Shown: one piece after another, positions 1 to 12,135 of the stretch
Numbering within the stretch: position 1 is the stretch's first letter
How the letters are laid out: each line of letters starts with the position of its first letter
Source of the DNA: Macrotrachela quadricornifera
Lineage: Eukaryota > Rotifera > Eurotatoria > Philodinida > Philodinidae
Assembly (NCBI GenBank): GCA_022393335.1
Contig: JAJEKB010001367.1
Location: 100,482 to 164,481 of the forward strand
DNA: 64,000 nucleotides
Reading direction: 5' to 3'
Position numbers and translations under genes: made by a program
Notes under the pieces: model-generated
What the model saw: the letters and a program-made list of their open reading frames with translations, nothing else
What the model was told of the DNA's origin: nothing
The model's database searches: none

Positions 1-357
1 CTCGGTGTAAATTTGTGATTAATCACATGTCACGAGAAATCATTGATTAAATCAGATAATATCACAATTATATTCGAAAAAAAAAAACGTTTTTTCAAAA
101 CAAACCGATCAATCATGCTTAATCACCGATTTCGATAATTGATTTCTAATAATAGAAAGTTGAAAACATGTCAAATTTCTCCGAAGTTTTTTTTTTATGA
201 TTGGAGAAATTGGTAATTTAAAAAATATTTCATTTTGATAATGAATCTGGCTACTATGACAAGAATGAAATTTGATTATTTTAAAAAGCAATCAAACTAA
301 AATTTCTTGTCAATAAGACTTATTTTATTAAACAAGATGTCCCATAAGTAACAGGAC

Positions 358-429
358 GATAAGAAATTTAAATATCTTCATTGCGGATCGAGCAAACAAG
401 CTGCAATGAAGATATTTAAATTTCTTATC
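358..429. repeat. Perfect inverted repeat (hairpin), 27-bp arms
   Basis: The 27 bases at 358-384 are the exact reverse complement of 403-429, with an 18-base loop (385-402). A transcript would fold into a long, fully paired stem-loop. Perfect pairing in otherwise drifting sequence implies recent origin or selection. It could be a small-RNA precursor, a mobile-element end or a recent inverted duplication. The sequence does not decide. Confidence 0.9.
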
Positions 430-2362
430 ATTCTCTTATTTATAGGTTATTCTGTATGTACATTTTCAAATCAAATTTTTTTTTTCAACTATGATATAAT
501 ATTAGATAACTCTATTGATTTTCGATAAATGTCATATTGAAAAATTCTTTTTTAGGATATTGTCTTCTACTACTATTATTGTATGTAGTTCTGCTTTTTA
601 TTTACCATTTATTATCCTAAATCTCCTACTGTCGCAATGATACTTTATATATACCGTTCGTATTGCTATGATTTAGGAAAAAATACGGTGATTCAATGCT
701 GCTGCTGCTACTATCACTATAGACAGCTTTGATAAGTATTACAAACTTTATCATACATTCAGAATTTTCATTCAAAATCAGACTAAAAAATACGATCTGT
801 CGTTGATTAACTGAATATTTTAATTAATAAAACAAAATATAGAAATACTTCTAATTTTTTTCGTTATCTATAGAAAAATAAATTGTTATATGTATATTCG
901 AAACAAAAATTTAAATTCCTTTATAGAAATATTTCATATTAATTACTTTTTTTTCGATAAATGATTATCATATAATTACATTATAAAATTTCAATGATTT
1001 GGATAGATTTGATAATCAATTTGATAAAAATAATATTGAATCATTTTTCTTTTCAAAAGCAAATCTTTGCTTGTTTTGTTTTTATATCTGATAAAAATCA
1101 AAATTTTTGATCATTTTTATAAAACATATTAATCAAATAATCATAAAGATTTATTGAATAGATTAACAATGCATTATAATATAGATTTAATTAATATTAA
1201 ATAAAATATAATTTTCTTGAAATTTTTATTTGAATATATTCATAGATTTTACTACAAAATATTTTTTATCACAGAAAATATTTCATATGTCGATTCATAT
1301 TTTGACCAATATTAAAAAAATATTCATCAAAGAAATGTTGATTTACAACTGTAATGAATAAAAAAACAACAATAGTCATATCATTTCAAATGGATTAAAG
1401 TTCATCAAAACAAACAAATACAAATGATCTGAATTAATCAATATGTATTTTTTTTTTATTTATGTTTTCTTCATAATGTATTTTATTTCTTCGTTTACTG
1501 TACAGGTAAATATTCGTCAAAAATGACAGTAGTCGGACCATTTTTTATTATCTAACCATTTGCACTGATGATACATTTTTCAACCTACGTAATTTACCTC
1601 GTTTTTTTTTCTTTTAAATTTATGTTTATTATATTGAAAACAATAGTTTATTATTTCTTCTAATGAATTTATTTATTTAAAAAGAAAAAAAAAGATTTTT
1701 CTTTTAAATCAAAATTTGATTAAACATTTATATGATAGTATCAATAGAGATTGATCAGATAAGATATGAATATAATAATTGATCTAAAAGAAAATAAAAA
1801 TTCTTTTTCATTGTGATTAATATATAATGAGATAAAACTAATGATGAATATAACAGATTAATGAAGAAATATCTGACAAAAATATTTTCGTGAAACAAAA
1901 ACAATCGATCTGTCAACTATATTGAAGAATAAAATAAATCATTGTCAACAATGAAAATTTTTTATTATAAGTTCCTAATTAGACATTTGATATATAAACA
2001 GTGATGATCTGTACGTTTACCTTGAAAAATCAAATAAATATGACGAGGTTATCTATTTTGAAAGAAAATAAAAGGATTCATTGTTCACATCCAATCATAT
2101 TATGTATGTTTCTCTATGTTTCACATATGACAAATCAAAGAGACAGATAAATTTTATCTCATCAGAATAGCATCACTTATCACCTTTATAAACAATACGT
2201 CTAGATGTTTTGATGAAAGGATGTTTCGTTTTATTTGTTTTTCATATAGATATATCCTTTTGAATAATGCGAGGTTTCTGTCAATAAGACAAAAGAAAAA
2301 AAAACGGCTATTGACGATGATTTATCAGAGAAAAACAAAAGTGACACACCTACATGCACGGC

Positions 2363-2370
2363 TATATAAA
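2363..2370 (+). promoter_or_regulatory. Possible TATA box of the Rh gene
   Basis: TATATAAA lies 88 bp upstream of the ATG at 2458, in a locally less AT-monotonous stretch. In DNA this AT-rich such words arise by chance, so position is the only support. Confidence 0.3.
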
Positions 2371-2457
2371 ATGAAGGATTATTTTATATAAACATATAAC
2401 GCTTTTTCGATTAACAGATAACTATACATTTATCTTTAATAAAAAAGTAAAGTAAAC

Positions 2458-4075
2458 ATGGATTTTGATGATGTACGAGAACATATTAAAAATTGGTTTA
2501 AACAATTTATGTTTCCAATTGGTTTACTTGTATTTCAAAGTGTTTTTATTGTTTTATATGGTGTTCATGCAAAGTATGGTTTAAAACATGAAGAAATAAC
2601 AAATTCAACAGATGTAACTTCACATGGTAGTGGTGGACCTGCTGAAGGTGATGTAGAATTTTATTATGCATTTTTTCAAGATGTTCATGTTATGATGTTT
2701 ATTGGTTTTGGATTTTTAATGACATTTCTTCGTCGTTATTCATTTTCATCAGTTTCATTTAATTTTTTGGTTGCTGCTTTTGTATTAGAATGGGCAATAT
2801 TAATTCGTGGTTATGTATTTGATTGGCATAGTGATACAAAAACATTTTTAGTTGATGTTAAAAGTCTTCTTCATGCTGATTTTGTTTGTGCATCAGTATT
2901 AATATCATTTGGTGCTGTTCTTGGAAAAACAAATCCTGCTCAATTAGTTATAATGGCACTAATTGAAGTTGTTATACAAGTATGGAATGAATATATTGGT
3001 CTTATTTATTTTTGTACTTATGATGCTGGAGAGTATGTATTAAATTATTATTTTTATAATATATAAAATTATTTCGTTTTTTTATTATAGATCAATATAT
3101 GTTCATGTATTTGGTGCTTATTTTGGTTTAGCTACATCATTTGCTCTTCAACGTAAACGAGAAGTTGAATCACCAAAAGAAAGTTCAAGTTATGCATCAG
3201 ATATATTTTCAATGATTGGAACATTATTTTTATTTTGTTTTTGGCCATCATTTAATGCAGGTGCAGCGTATGGTGATGGAAGATTACGTGCTATTGTAAA
3301 TACATATATAAGTATAAGTGCATCTGTTGTATTAACATTTCTAACATCAGCATTAGTTGGAAAAGGTAAAGAAGAAATTATTCATATACAAAATGCAACA
3401 TTAGCTGGTGGTGTTGCTATTGGTTCAATAGCTGATAAAAATGTTGGTTTATTTGGTGCTATGATTGTTGGAAGTATTGCTGGTGCTTTATCAACATTAG
3501 GTTATAAATATTTACTTGAAGGTTTAAAAAAAATTTATATTCATGATACATGTGGTGTACATAATTTACATGGAATGCCAGGTCTTATATCTGGTTTAGC
3601 TTCAATTGTTGTTGCTAGTATGCCTTGGAGATCACTTTATGAAGAAAATTTATCACCAGTTTGTTTGGGTGGTGGATTACATCGAACATTTAATGTTCAA
3701 GCTGGTTATCAATGTGCTGGTCTTGTATTAACATTAGGTATGGCTATTGTTGGTGGACTTTTAACTGGTGCTTTTCTACGTTTACCAATATTTTCAACAC
3801 CAGATAATGATTCTTATTTTGATGATAGTCTTAATTGGCATGTACCACAAGATTTTGTTTCAGAAGATTCAGCATTAGCTGCTCTTATGAAAAATCTTTT
3901 ACCTAATCCAAATATTTTTTCTGATGCAACTTTTGAACATGGAGGTAATCCAAATACAATTGAAGTTATACAAGAAGTGTCACCTCGAACTTCAATTAAT
4001 TCAAAAGTTTCTACACCAAAATCTACTCAAAATACAGATGCAGCAGTACCTCCTTATTTTACTACACGATTGTAA
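2458..4075 (+). CDS. Rh50: Rh-type ammonium channel
   Basis: Rh family membrane channel for NH3/ammonium (and possibly CO2), expected in the plasma membrane. Two exons, 2458-3032 and 3091-4075, are joined by a 58-bp GT-AG intron; the split codon restores Glu192 and gives 519 aa. Both pore histidines of the Amt/Rh fold are present: His197 in VHVFGAYFGL and His352 in GVHNLHGMPG. Other family signatures are FQDVHVMMFIGFGFLMTFL with RRYSFSSVSFNFL in the N-terminal third and NATLAGGVAIG in the middle. About twelve hydrophobic segments are followed by a roughly 100-residue polar tail. The start is the first ATG, and a membrane helix follows it directly. Complete and ordinary for the family. Which Rh subgroup it belongs to cannot be told by eye. 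Confidence 0.93.
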
Positions 4076-5096
4076 AACAAGAGAAAAAGACTTTTATTTT
4101 ATTTTATTTTATTTTATTTTTTTTTTATTTTCAATTAATAAATGTCATTAAAATATTTTTTTTGTATTATTAATTGGTTTTAATATTTGTTTACCTTCGT
4201 TGATTAAAGATAATAAAAATATATTTCGTATAAACAAAATATTTTATCTTTTGTTCTTTATTATATATATCAAAAAACAAGGACATGTTATATTCATCTA
4301 TTGTTATTAAATCTAATTAACATTTATATATATATAAATAAGAATTAATTTATGACGTCATTCGTTTAATATGCGAATTTCTTTTTTTTTTTTTTTTGTC
4401 TTTTACGTCGTATGAATATTAATGAGACGGAAAATTGGAAATACCTATTTTGTTCATATCTTTGACATAATCTTATCTTTATTTATTATATATATTATTG
4501 TCAATTGAAATTATTTAGATATTATCTTATTGCGTTTAATATATTTATTTTAATTAGATATTTATCTAATCCTTTGTTTCAATAAGTATGAAATAATTTT
4601 CAATCAATTGATAATATCAATTTTTGTTTTTGTCAATCTTTCAATTTATATAGTTTTTTAAATTATTATTAGAGTTAAAAACAACGAATTTTTAACGTAA
4701 ATATTTTTTGATAAAAATAAAAAACCAACTTCTTTATTTATAATATTAATCAGTCATAGAGTACATTTATCTTTATTTCGTATATATAAAGATTAAAATT
4801 CACTTTTTTCAGTTGAAAGTCTAAAGTACAAATTAAATAGAAAGAACAACAAGTAAAATACTCATTAGATAATGATTATCATTGAAATTTTTATCTTAAA
4901 ATATTTGTAATCTACTAAGTTAAATCAATAAATAAACATTTAAATAAAAGATAAGATATATCCTATCCAAAAAAAGAAGAAAATGAGTTAATCAAAAATT
5001 TATCTCTATTTCTTCTTTCAACTATAAATACTCATAGAATTTTCATTTATATAACAAAAAACAAAAAGAATCTTTTTCTGCTTCAAATATTTAACT
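4076..5096. other. Intergenic region
   Basis: No coding signal. It contains (TTTTA)n runs directly after the Rh stop, consistent with a 3' UTR, and the promoter of the next gene at the right end. Confidence 0.5.
5023..5030 (+). promoter_or_regulatory. TATA box of the coiled-coil gene
   Basis: TATAAATA lies 67-74 bp before the ATG at 5097. It is followed by an A-rich leader without upstream ATGs, which places a transcription start near 5055-5060. Of the TATA-like words in the window it is among the best placed, and suggests a strongly or inducibly transcribed gene (inference). Confidence 0.5.
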
Positions 5097-5857
5097 ATGT
5101 CATTTGAATCAAATACTGAAAGTATTAAAAATGTTACATCAACTGGTGTTCAACATACAACAATAAATAAAGAAAATGTTCAAGTATCATCAGCTATAAG
5201 TCATGATGCTACAAATAAAGTAACATTAGCTATTGGTTCAGATAAATTATCAAATTTAATGGATCGTTTATCATCAACACATGCACAACTTGATAATTAT
5301 ACACAACAAAGAACACAACAAATATCTATGGAAACTCAATTAATTATTAATAAAATATTAGAAGAAACAAAAGAAAAACAACGTGAACTTTTATTAGAAG
5401 CACAATTTAAATCTCAACAATTACAAGATCAATATCAAAATGATTTACAATATAAAATAAACCAATTAAATGAAGAAAAAGCACAACAATTAGTACAATT
5501 AGAACAAGCATTAAATGAACAACAAGAATTTATTTTACTTAATGCAAGAGAACAAATTGATTTATTACAAAAAGATGCAAATCAAGTTTGATTTTTTAGA
5601 TTTTAAATTCTATTATTTATTTTTTCTTTTTTTTTAAGCGTAAAATTAATCTTCTTCAACAAGCACAAGAATTAACAAATGCACGTATAGAAAAAATAGC
5701 TGAACAAGTTGTTATAATGGGACAAGAAGATTCAGCTAATCGTTTAGCATCAACAACAACAACTGTTATTACAACACAAGCACTTGCACAAGGACAAACA
5801 GAAATCGCACAACAACCTCGTTTACAATCTTACGCACAAGCTGTTACTAATTCATAA
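5097..5857 (+). CDS. Hydrophilic coiled-coil protein, Cys- and Trp-free, possibly stress-related
   Basis: Two exons, 5097-5585 and 5639-5857, with a 53-bp intron, phase 0; 235 aa. Residues 1-75 are polar and Ser/Thr/Asn-rich. About 75-195 form one uninterrupted Gln/Glu/Lys/Leu-rich heptad-like helix without proline. The last ~35 residues are Thr/Ala/Gln-rich. There is no cysteine or tryptophan, only one proline, and no signal peptide or membrane segment. I do not recognise the family. Length and layout (disordered N-terminus, long amphipathic helix, disordered C-terminus) resemble tardigrade CAHS proteins and some LEA-like desiccation proteins, but the 11-residue LEA repeat is absent and I cannot show homology. 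A structural coiled-coil protein is equally possible. Confidence 0.85.
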
Positions 5858-6455
5858 AAACTTCATATTTATTTAATCAAGCATTTATCTTTTTTTTTGT
5901 TCATATCTCATCTTTGTATTAATAAACCAGCACAGATTTTTCTTTCATCATAAATTAGATTTTTATCTCTTTATTCTATATGACAAATACAACATTGCAA
6001 ATTGTCATTTTTATATATTAACCTTTTGAGTCGTGCCGACGTTTATATACTATCAGCTTATTCTTTTCTTATTTGGAAAAGAATTTTATCCATTAGGTCA
6101 CGAACTGAGCTCGTGAAATTGTTCTGATAGACTATGGTCGCTGTCTTCATAATATATTCTCTTTCGTTGTATCATGCACGAACAGCATGCATCACAAAGT
6201 ACAGAAGATGCGAACTAACTATTATTGAAAAATCATTGAGAGAGAATTCTCTTCGCTCGTCCTTCAAATATCGCAATCAAGACGACTTCAAACAAATTTG
6301 CGTATCTTTCAAGATATGTGTCTCATGTATAATTAATTGTTAAAATAAATAAGCACCTCTTTTCATTTATAAAGAGAAGAAAAAAAATAAAATGTTAAAT
6401 ATCATAAAAGATTTCTTATAAATAATTACATTTGAGAAAAAAAACAGAGAATATA
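5858..6455. other. Intergenic region between convergent genes
   Basis: Nothing convincing is encoded. A 69-codon open frame at 6134-6343 lacks a good start context, domain or splice partners. The region separates the 3' ends of the coiled-coil gene (+) and the membrane-protein gene (-). Confidence 0.5.
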
Positions 6456-7191
6456 TTATCTGAACCGATATATAATCAAATGATAAATTAAAATAATTGT
6501 CCATGTAAATGAAACAATAATTCCACCGGATAATGTATAACTAGAGCTAAAATAAATAAATAAAATTTTTTATTAATAAAAATAAAAAAAATTTTTTTTT
6601 TTATACTGTAAATTTGAATATGTATAACGACAATTTTTAATAACAAGAAACCAATTAAAATACATTTCAGGTGTACATATAGTTGTTAAACATAAATGAA
6701 ATGTATAACAAAATAAGCAAATATTTGATAAGAAATATTTTATTATTAATGCATTTATATTTGAATCAAATTCTTCTTTTGTTTTTCCAAATGGTAAACT
6801 AAATTATTTTATTATTTAAAATTTTAAAAAAAAAAATTAATTTTATATTTTTCTTTTACCAATTAATATATGATTTATTTGTTAATAAACTTAGTTTTTT
6901 ATTATAATAAATAATTAGTATAGTTAAAAGTATAATAATACCTGTTTCCCATGGAAGAATTTCAGCATATGATAATGTAAATAAAAAATAATGAAACAAA
7001 TTATATATTAATGATGAAAAATAATGAGTTAAAAATCTATTAGATTGACTTTTTTCACTTAGTATAAAAATAATATTTATTATTAATATTATTAGAAGTA
7101 ATATTAAATTAATTGATGATATTAATGTTAATAATAATTGTATTAAGAAATAAATTATTATTAAAATAATTAAACGAGTTTTTTTATTCAT
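6456..7191 (-). CDS. Multi-pass membrane protein, family not recognised
   Basis: Three exons on the minus strand, 7191-6860, 6798-6607 and 6546-6456, are joined by 61- and 60-bp introns with matching phases; 204 aa. Nearly every stretch of 18-20 residues is hydrophobic, giving five or six likely membrane helices: two near the N-terminus, one or two around YFLFTLSYAEILPWETGIII, one in the second exon after LPFGKTKEEF, and one at the C-terminus ending in a basic tail. I considered GPI-anchor pathway subunit PIG-F and small ciliary TMEM proteins, but saw no diagnostic motif. The open, phase-consistent exons make it a real gene; its function is unknown. Confidence 0.7.
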
Positions 7192-7401
7192 TTATCTATA
7201 ACTAAAAGTATTCATTATTTATATGTATATAACTACAAGTTTATTTCAAAATGAAAACAAAAATTTTCTTCTTTGGCTATGTCAATATGAAGATATTCTA
7301 CACACACAAACAAAAAGAAAAGAAACTGTTCAATTATATAACTCATTTTTATACATATTAATGAAAATAAAATAACCTGAGAAAATGAGAAATAAAGAAA
7401 A

Positions 7402-10359
7402 TTATTGTTCATTATTTAATGGTTCAACAACTAATAAATCCATACTTGATTTATTTTTATCTTTAAATGATGATGCTATAAATAAAGCAGCTTCTCGATG
7501 TAATAATCCTTTCATTGAATATCCATTTAAACCAATTATTACATGACCAACACGAAGACCACTTGATACATATGCACAACCATCAGGCTTAAAAATAATC
7601 ACATATTTTTATTTAATACATAATCTATGACAAAAGTTTAAGCCAATTTAGTTTTTTTTATTTTATCAAAATTCTCGTGTTCACGAAACTACGAAATATT
7701 GAAAAGCATTTAAATATATTTCTGTATAGGAAAATATTATTTTAATTATAGACAGTCAGAATCTCGCTCTATATTGCATTATGTAGTTAAACTTTCGTAC
7801 TAGTCACATCACAGAAATATCCATTGCGGCTGAAAACCTGTTCCGGTCTTAGAAAGAAAAAAGGCATCCGCGACACGATGATTTTTTAAAAAATTGGTTC
7901 AAACCTGCATATAAACAATTCTTGGTAATGGAATTCTATCTTGAAAACCGCCTTCAATAGCAATACCTAATGTTGGACGAACTTTATGTATTGTTATTGG
8001 ATAAGGTGATGAATAATCCTATATAAAAACAAGAAAAAAATTTTTTTTTTTTTTTTGAAGAAAAAAACAATCTAACTTTAAGAAATTGATCAATTAAATG
8101 AGTTTGTTCAATAGTTAAATTTGTTCGAGATTTATTTAGAGATAAATATTCTTGTTGTTGTTGTTGTTGTTCTTGATCAACATTATGAAGACTTTTTGTT
8201 TTTCTTAATGTATTTATAGAATTATTTGAAATAATTGGTGAAATTTTTTCAAATGATTTATTTATTTGTTCATTAAATAATAATGATTGTGGACGAATTA
8301 AACGTTCATTTGTTTTATTTGTTAAATTTTCAACAGATTTTGACTAAAATATAAATTAAATTTTAATTTAAATTACAATATAAATTCAATCTAACCATAT
8401 TATTTGTTAATAAAGAATTTTGAATAAGACGTTGATGAGATAACTAAAAATAAAAAAAAAAACGAAAAAATATTTTTTTCATTTTCAAATAAATATTTAA
8501 ATATTAGTTAGTGTTTTTGTTTTGTTTTTGTTTTTTAGAATACAAAGCAATATGGACAAAAACACACGAGAGCAATACACACATATATCATTTATTTATT
8601 ACCTTTTTAATAAATGTATTGACTAGAATGAAATATGATCTTTTTCTTAAGATTTAAATATTTTATTTAAACACTAACCTTTAATGTATTTAAATCATCT
8701 TTTAATATATATATATCAAAACGATCAAGATCATTTGGACGAATATATTTTTTTATTGATTCAATTATATCATTCTATAAAAAGAAAATAACGTTTTTTT
8801 TTTTAAAAATAAATATTTATTTTAATACTTTATTTTGTTGATATTGTTTATTTAATATTTGTAATAAAGGTTTTATTAATTGATCAATATGAATTTTTTC
8901 TTCTAAATATTCTTTAAGAATATTTCGTATTTTTATTTTATCATTATTATCATATATTTCATGAAGAAAATTATTTTTTAATAAATAAATATCATTATAT
9001 TGAATATTTTGTTTATCAATTTTATTAATATTATTATCTTTTGGTTTAGGTAATTTATTTATTTGTCTTATATGAAATGACATTTGATTTATATTTCTTA
9101 ATAATTGTACAGCATCTTTATGTGTTATATGACGAAAATCAATTCCATTAACAGATAATATTTGATCACCAATACAAAGACCAACTTGATCACTAAGAGA
9201 ATTTTTATCAATACCAGATATAAATATTCCAAGACCATATTCAGCACCACCACGTATTACTAAACCAAGACGTTTACCTTTTTCAACAGATATTGTTACC
9301 TAAGAATTAAAAATATTAAAAGAGAACAAAAAAAAGACAATAAAGAAAACAAACTGTTTTTTCAAAATAAGGTAATTGAGCATCAATTGAAAGATAACTT
9401 CCAGGTGGTGGAGATGTTGGACGTTGTTCAGTTGGATCATACCAATCATATAATGTTGCATCAAGAGCATTTACACGTAGTGTTCGAATTATTATATCAA
9501 GTTCATATGTTGAATATAATATCTAAATTATATTTAATGTCGAAATTTTTTTTTATCAGGATTTTATGTTCTTTAAAATGGTTTTACTAGAAAATTGCTT
9601 AAAAGTAACAACTGTAGTATTCGATTATTTTAGATTTTATTGATGAAATCCCGACATAAACAATATTTAATAATGCATTTCATCATTATTTGAATTTGAG
9701 CTAAGAGTTTAATAGTATTAAAAAGAAAATGAAGAATACATTTTCAAAATTTTTGTCACTACTATATTGAAGTTTCATAAAATTTTCAAACAGTATAATC
9801 ATTAAAACAGTCTTAACAAGGTCGACTTAATCATCGAATATTAATAACAATGGACTCTATTGATTCAATCTGCTCTCACCTATATCGGACTTTGATTTTT
9901 AACCTATTTTATGTTTATTTCTTTTGTATTATTCTCTTACAAATGAGTAATATGTATTCTATTATTAAAGTGTTCTTAACGCACACTATTTGACATATGA
10001 TCTTTGGACTTTTGATATAATTAAAATTATTTAATAGAAAAAAAAAAATAAAAGAAACAAACTTGAAGAGCTTGTGTATAATTAATATTTTGAAATGAAA
10101 TTCCATTAACAGATATAATTTGATCTCCTGGTCTCATTCCTTGTGAATAAGCTTGTGAAGCCCAAACAACAGAAGCAATTTGTATAGGTTGTATAGAATT
10201 TCCTCCAATTATTGTAAAATCTAATGTACCATCATTTGATTTAAGATGAATTCGTTTTGTTAATAAACGACTTGGACCAAAATAATATCTATCATAAGAA
10301 GATAATGATCCTTCTTCATTTGATAATAATGTTGAAGGATACATTTTATCTAAAATCAT
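7402..10359 (-). CDS. WHRN: Whirlin-like PDZ scaffold protein
   Basis: Eight exons (10359-10063, 9522-9355, 9299-8829, 8774-8679, 8443-8396, 8343-8077, 8018-7905, 7587-7402), every intron in phase 0; 548 aa. Order: PDZ1 (residues ~35-125, with GMRPGDQIISVNG), a DWYDP...PTSPPPG linker, PDZ2 (~156-240, GLVIRGGAEYGLGIFISGI and IGDQILSVNG), a helical block like the second harmonin-homology domain (~250-345, ending near DLDRFDIYILKDDLNTLK), a disordered Gln-run linker, and PDZ3 (~450-540). This order matches whirlin, the actin-bundle and ciliary scaffold of hair cells and photoreceptors. The vertebrate N-terminal harmonin-homology domain is missing; it could lie in an unseen upstream exon, but ECI2 begins nearby. 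Harmonin is the main alternative. Confidence 0.82.
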
Positions 10360-10440
10360 AATAATAATAATAATAATCGTAAATTAAAAAAAAAGAAAAA
10401 GAATAAAAATGAAATGTTTATTATAATAATTAAAAAAATT

Positions 10441-12135
10441 TTATTTTTTTTTTCTTCCTCTCATAAATTCCATCATAGCTTGAACAAATTCTTCTGTTAA
10501 CCAACGTTGTTTTAATGTTTCAACTTCATGTTCATTAATACGATGAAGTGTTTCTTTTGACCATTTTTGTATTAATGTTTTACTTGTTAAAAGACTTCCT
10601 TGTGGTAATGATAAAATATGTTGACAAATTTTATCTTTTTCTTGTTCAAATTCATTTTCATTAATAACACGTGTAACTAAACCACGTTGTTGAGCTTCTT
10701 CAGCTGTTAATTTTCGATCAAATAAAAGTACATCTTTAGCATGAAGTGAACCCATTAATGATGGAAATACAAATGATGAACAACCTTCAGCTGATTGAGC
10801 TGTTCGTGTAAATGGTAATGCAAATGTTGCACGAGATGATGCATAAACACCATCAAATAATCCTAATGTTGATACAGATATACCAACTGCTGGTCCATTT
10901 ATAAATGCTATAAGTATTTTTGGAAAATCTATAAATTTTCCTATATAATTTTGTAACATTTTTTGACCACCTTCAACAGATGCTTTTAAATCAGTTGTTG
11001 TTGATGTCTAAGAAATAGAAATTATGGATATTTTTAAGCTAATTATCGTAAGTAAAGATCATAGATCGAAACTAAGTTGTGTACTTGTTAGATCTATCTG
11101 AGGCAATTAAGTAGAGATCTATTTCTTAAATATTCGGAAAAAAAAATTTTCGGTTAATATAAACAAGAGATGAACGAAATACTTTAACTAATGTGTATAA
11201 TTGAACGTGAAGAGAAATAGAAATTTATACTTTTATCATCGACTACTATTAACTTTTCTTCTACAATACAAAACAAACAAGTTGACAGTTAATAAATGAC
11301 GCAAAATTGTGATCAGTGAGCAACTTTATTTTTAGTAAAGTTACAAGTTTTCTTACTCATTTTAACGATTTAAAATGTAGAAAAAACTGTAAATGAAATA
11401 TTATCTTATTGATTTCATATTGTTAATAATTATCTGATGAACAAAATAAAAATATCTTACAGCCATTTTAGCAAAATCTGCTAAATCTGTTCCAGCTGAA
11501 TAAAATTTTCCTTTTCCAGTAATTGAAAGAAGAACTAATTGTTTATCTTGTGAAGCTTGTTCAAGAATTTCTATAATACGTTCATACATAGGTCTTGTAA
11601 TTGCATTATATTTATCTGGTCGATTAAGTACAAGTTCCCAATGTGCTGGACTCTTTTTAATTAATTCAATATGTTCTATATTTGATTGAGTTTTTTCATT
11701 TGTTATTTCTTCAGTTTTAGATGTTGAATCATTTTTATCTATAGAAAAAAGAAAAAAAAAATTAATTTAAAAAAAAATGAAAAACAATTTACTATTTGAT
11801 GTTAAAGAAGCAAGTAATTGTTGAACAGTTTGAATATACTGCTTTTGTGCATCTTGTTGATTCATTTTTCCTAATGAAGACCAAGCTGTCCATTTTGCTC
11901 GACCAATAAAATCAGTTAAACCAGGTTTTGGTGTTGAACAAATCCCAACTGTTGATTGTTTATATAAACCATAAAGTTTTAATTTTGTTTCATTATCAAC
12001 TTCAATAGATGATGATTCTAATTGAGATTTTGCTTTTTCAAAATCTTTTGATGATGATGATATTTCATTTGATGCATATCGACGAATTACATTATTTAAT
12101 AAACATCTACGAATAATAGATATGGATGAATTCAT
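10441..12135 (-). CDS. ECI2: Enoyl-CoA delta isomerase 2 (ACBP + crotonase domains)
   Basis: Three exons, 12135-11793, 11738-11461 and 11007-10441; 395 aa. The enzyme moves 3-cis/trans double bonds to 2-trans during beta-oxidation of unsaturated fatty acids. Residues ~28-112 form an acyl-CoA-binding domain (YGLYKQSTVG, GRAKWTAWSSLG). From ~135 on is a crotonase-fold domain with GKGKFYSAGTDL and NGPAVGISVSTLGLFDGVYA (oxyanion hole). Glu281 in SAEGCSS fits the catalytic glutamate of the family. The N-terminus is Arg/Ser-rich and acid-poor, like a mitochondrial presequence. The C-terminus ends in RGRKKK, not the SKL-type peroxisomal signal of vertebrate ECI2. The 453-bp second intron is long for this locus. 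Confidence 0.93.

Larger units (their letters stand above)
1..2457. other. Gene-free AT-rich region upstream of the Rh gene
   Basis: No open frame here has coding character. Both strands are full of short A/T runs and frequent stops. The one striking structure is the hairpin at 358-429. Near the right end, TATATAAA at 2363-2370 and a second TATA-like word about 20 bp later lie 75-95 bp before the Rh start codon and could be core promoter elements. Confidence 0.6.

Noticed and set aside
6134..6343. Small plus-strand open frame after the coiled-coil gene
   Set aside because: No domain, no promoter signal and no partner exon; length is compatible with chance.
6456..7191. PIG-F or a ciliary TMEM protein
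   Set aside because: Only general hydrophobicity and short chance matches were seen, with no diagnostic motif order.
7402..10359. Harmonin (USH1C) instead of whirlin
   Set aside because: The harmonin-homology-like helical block lies after PDZ2 rather than before PDZ1, which fits whirlin better.
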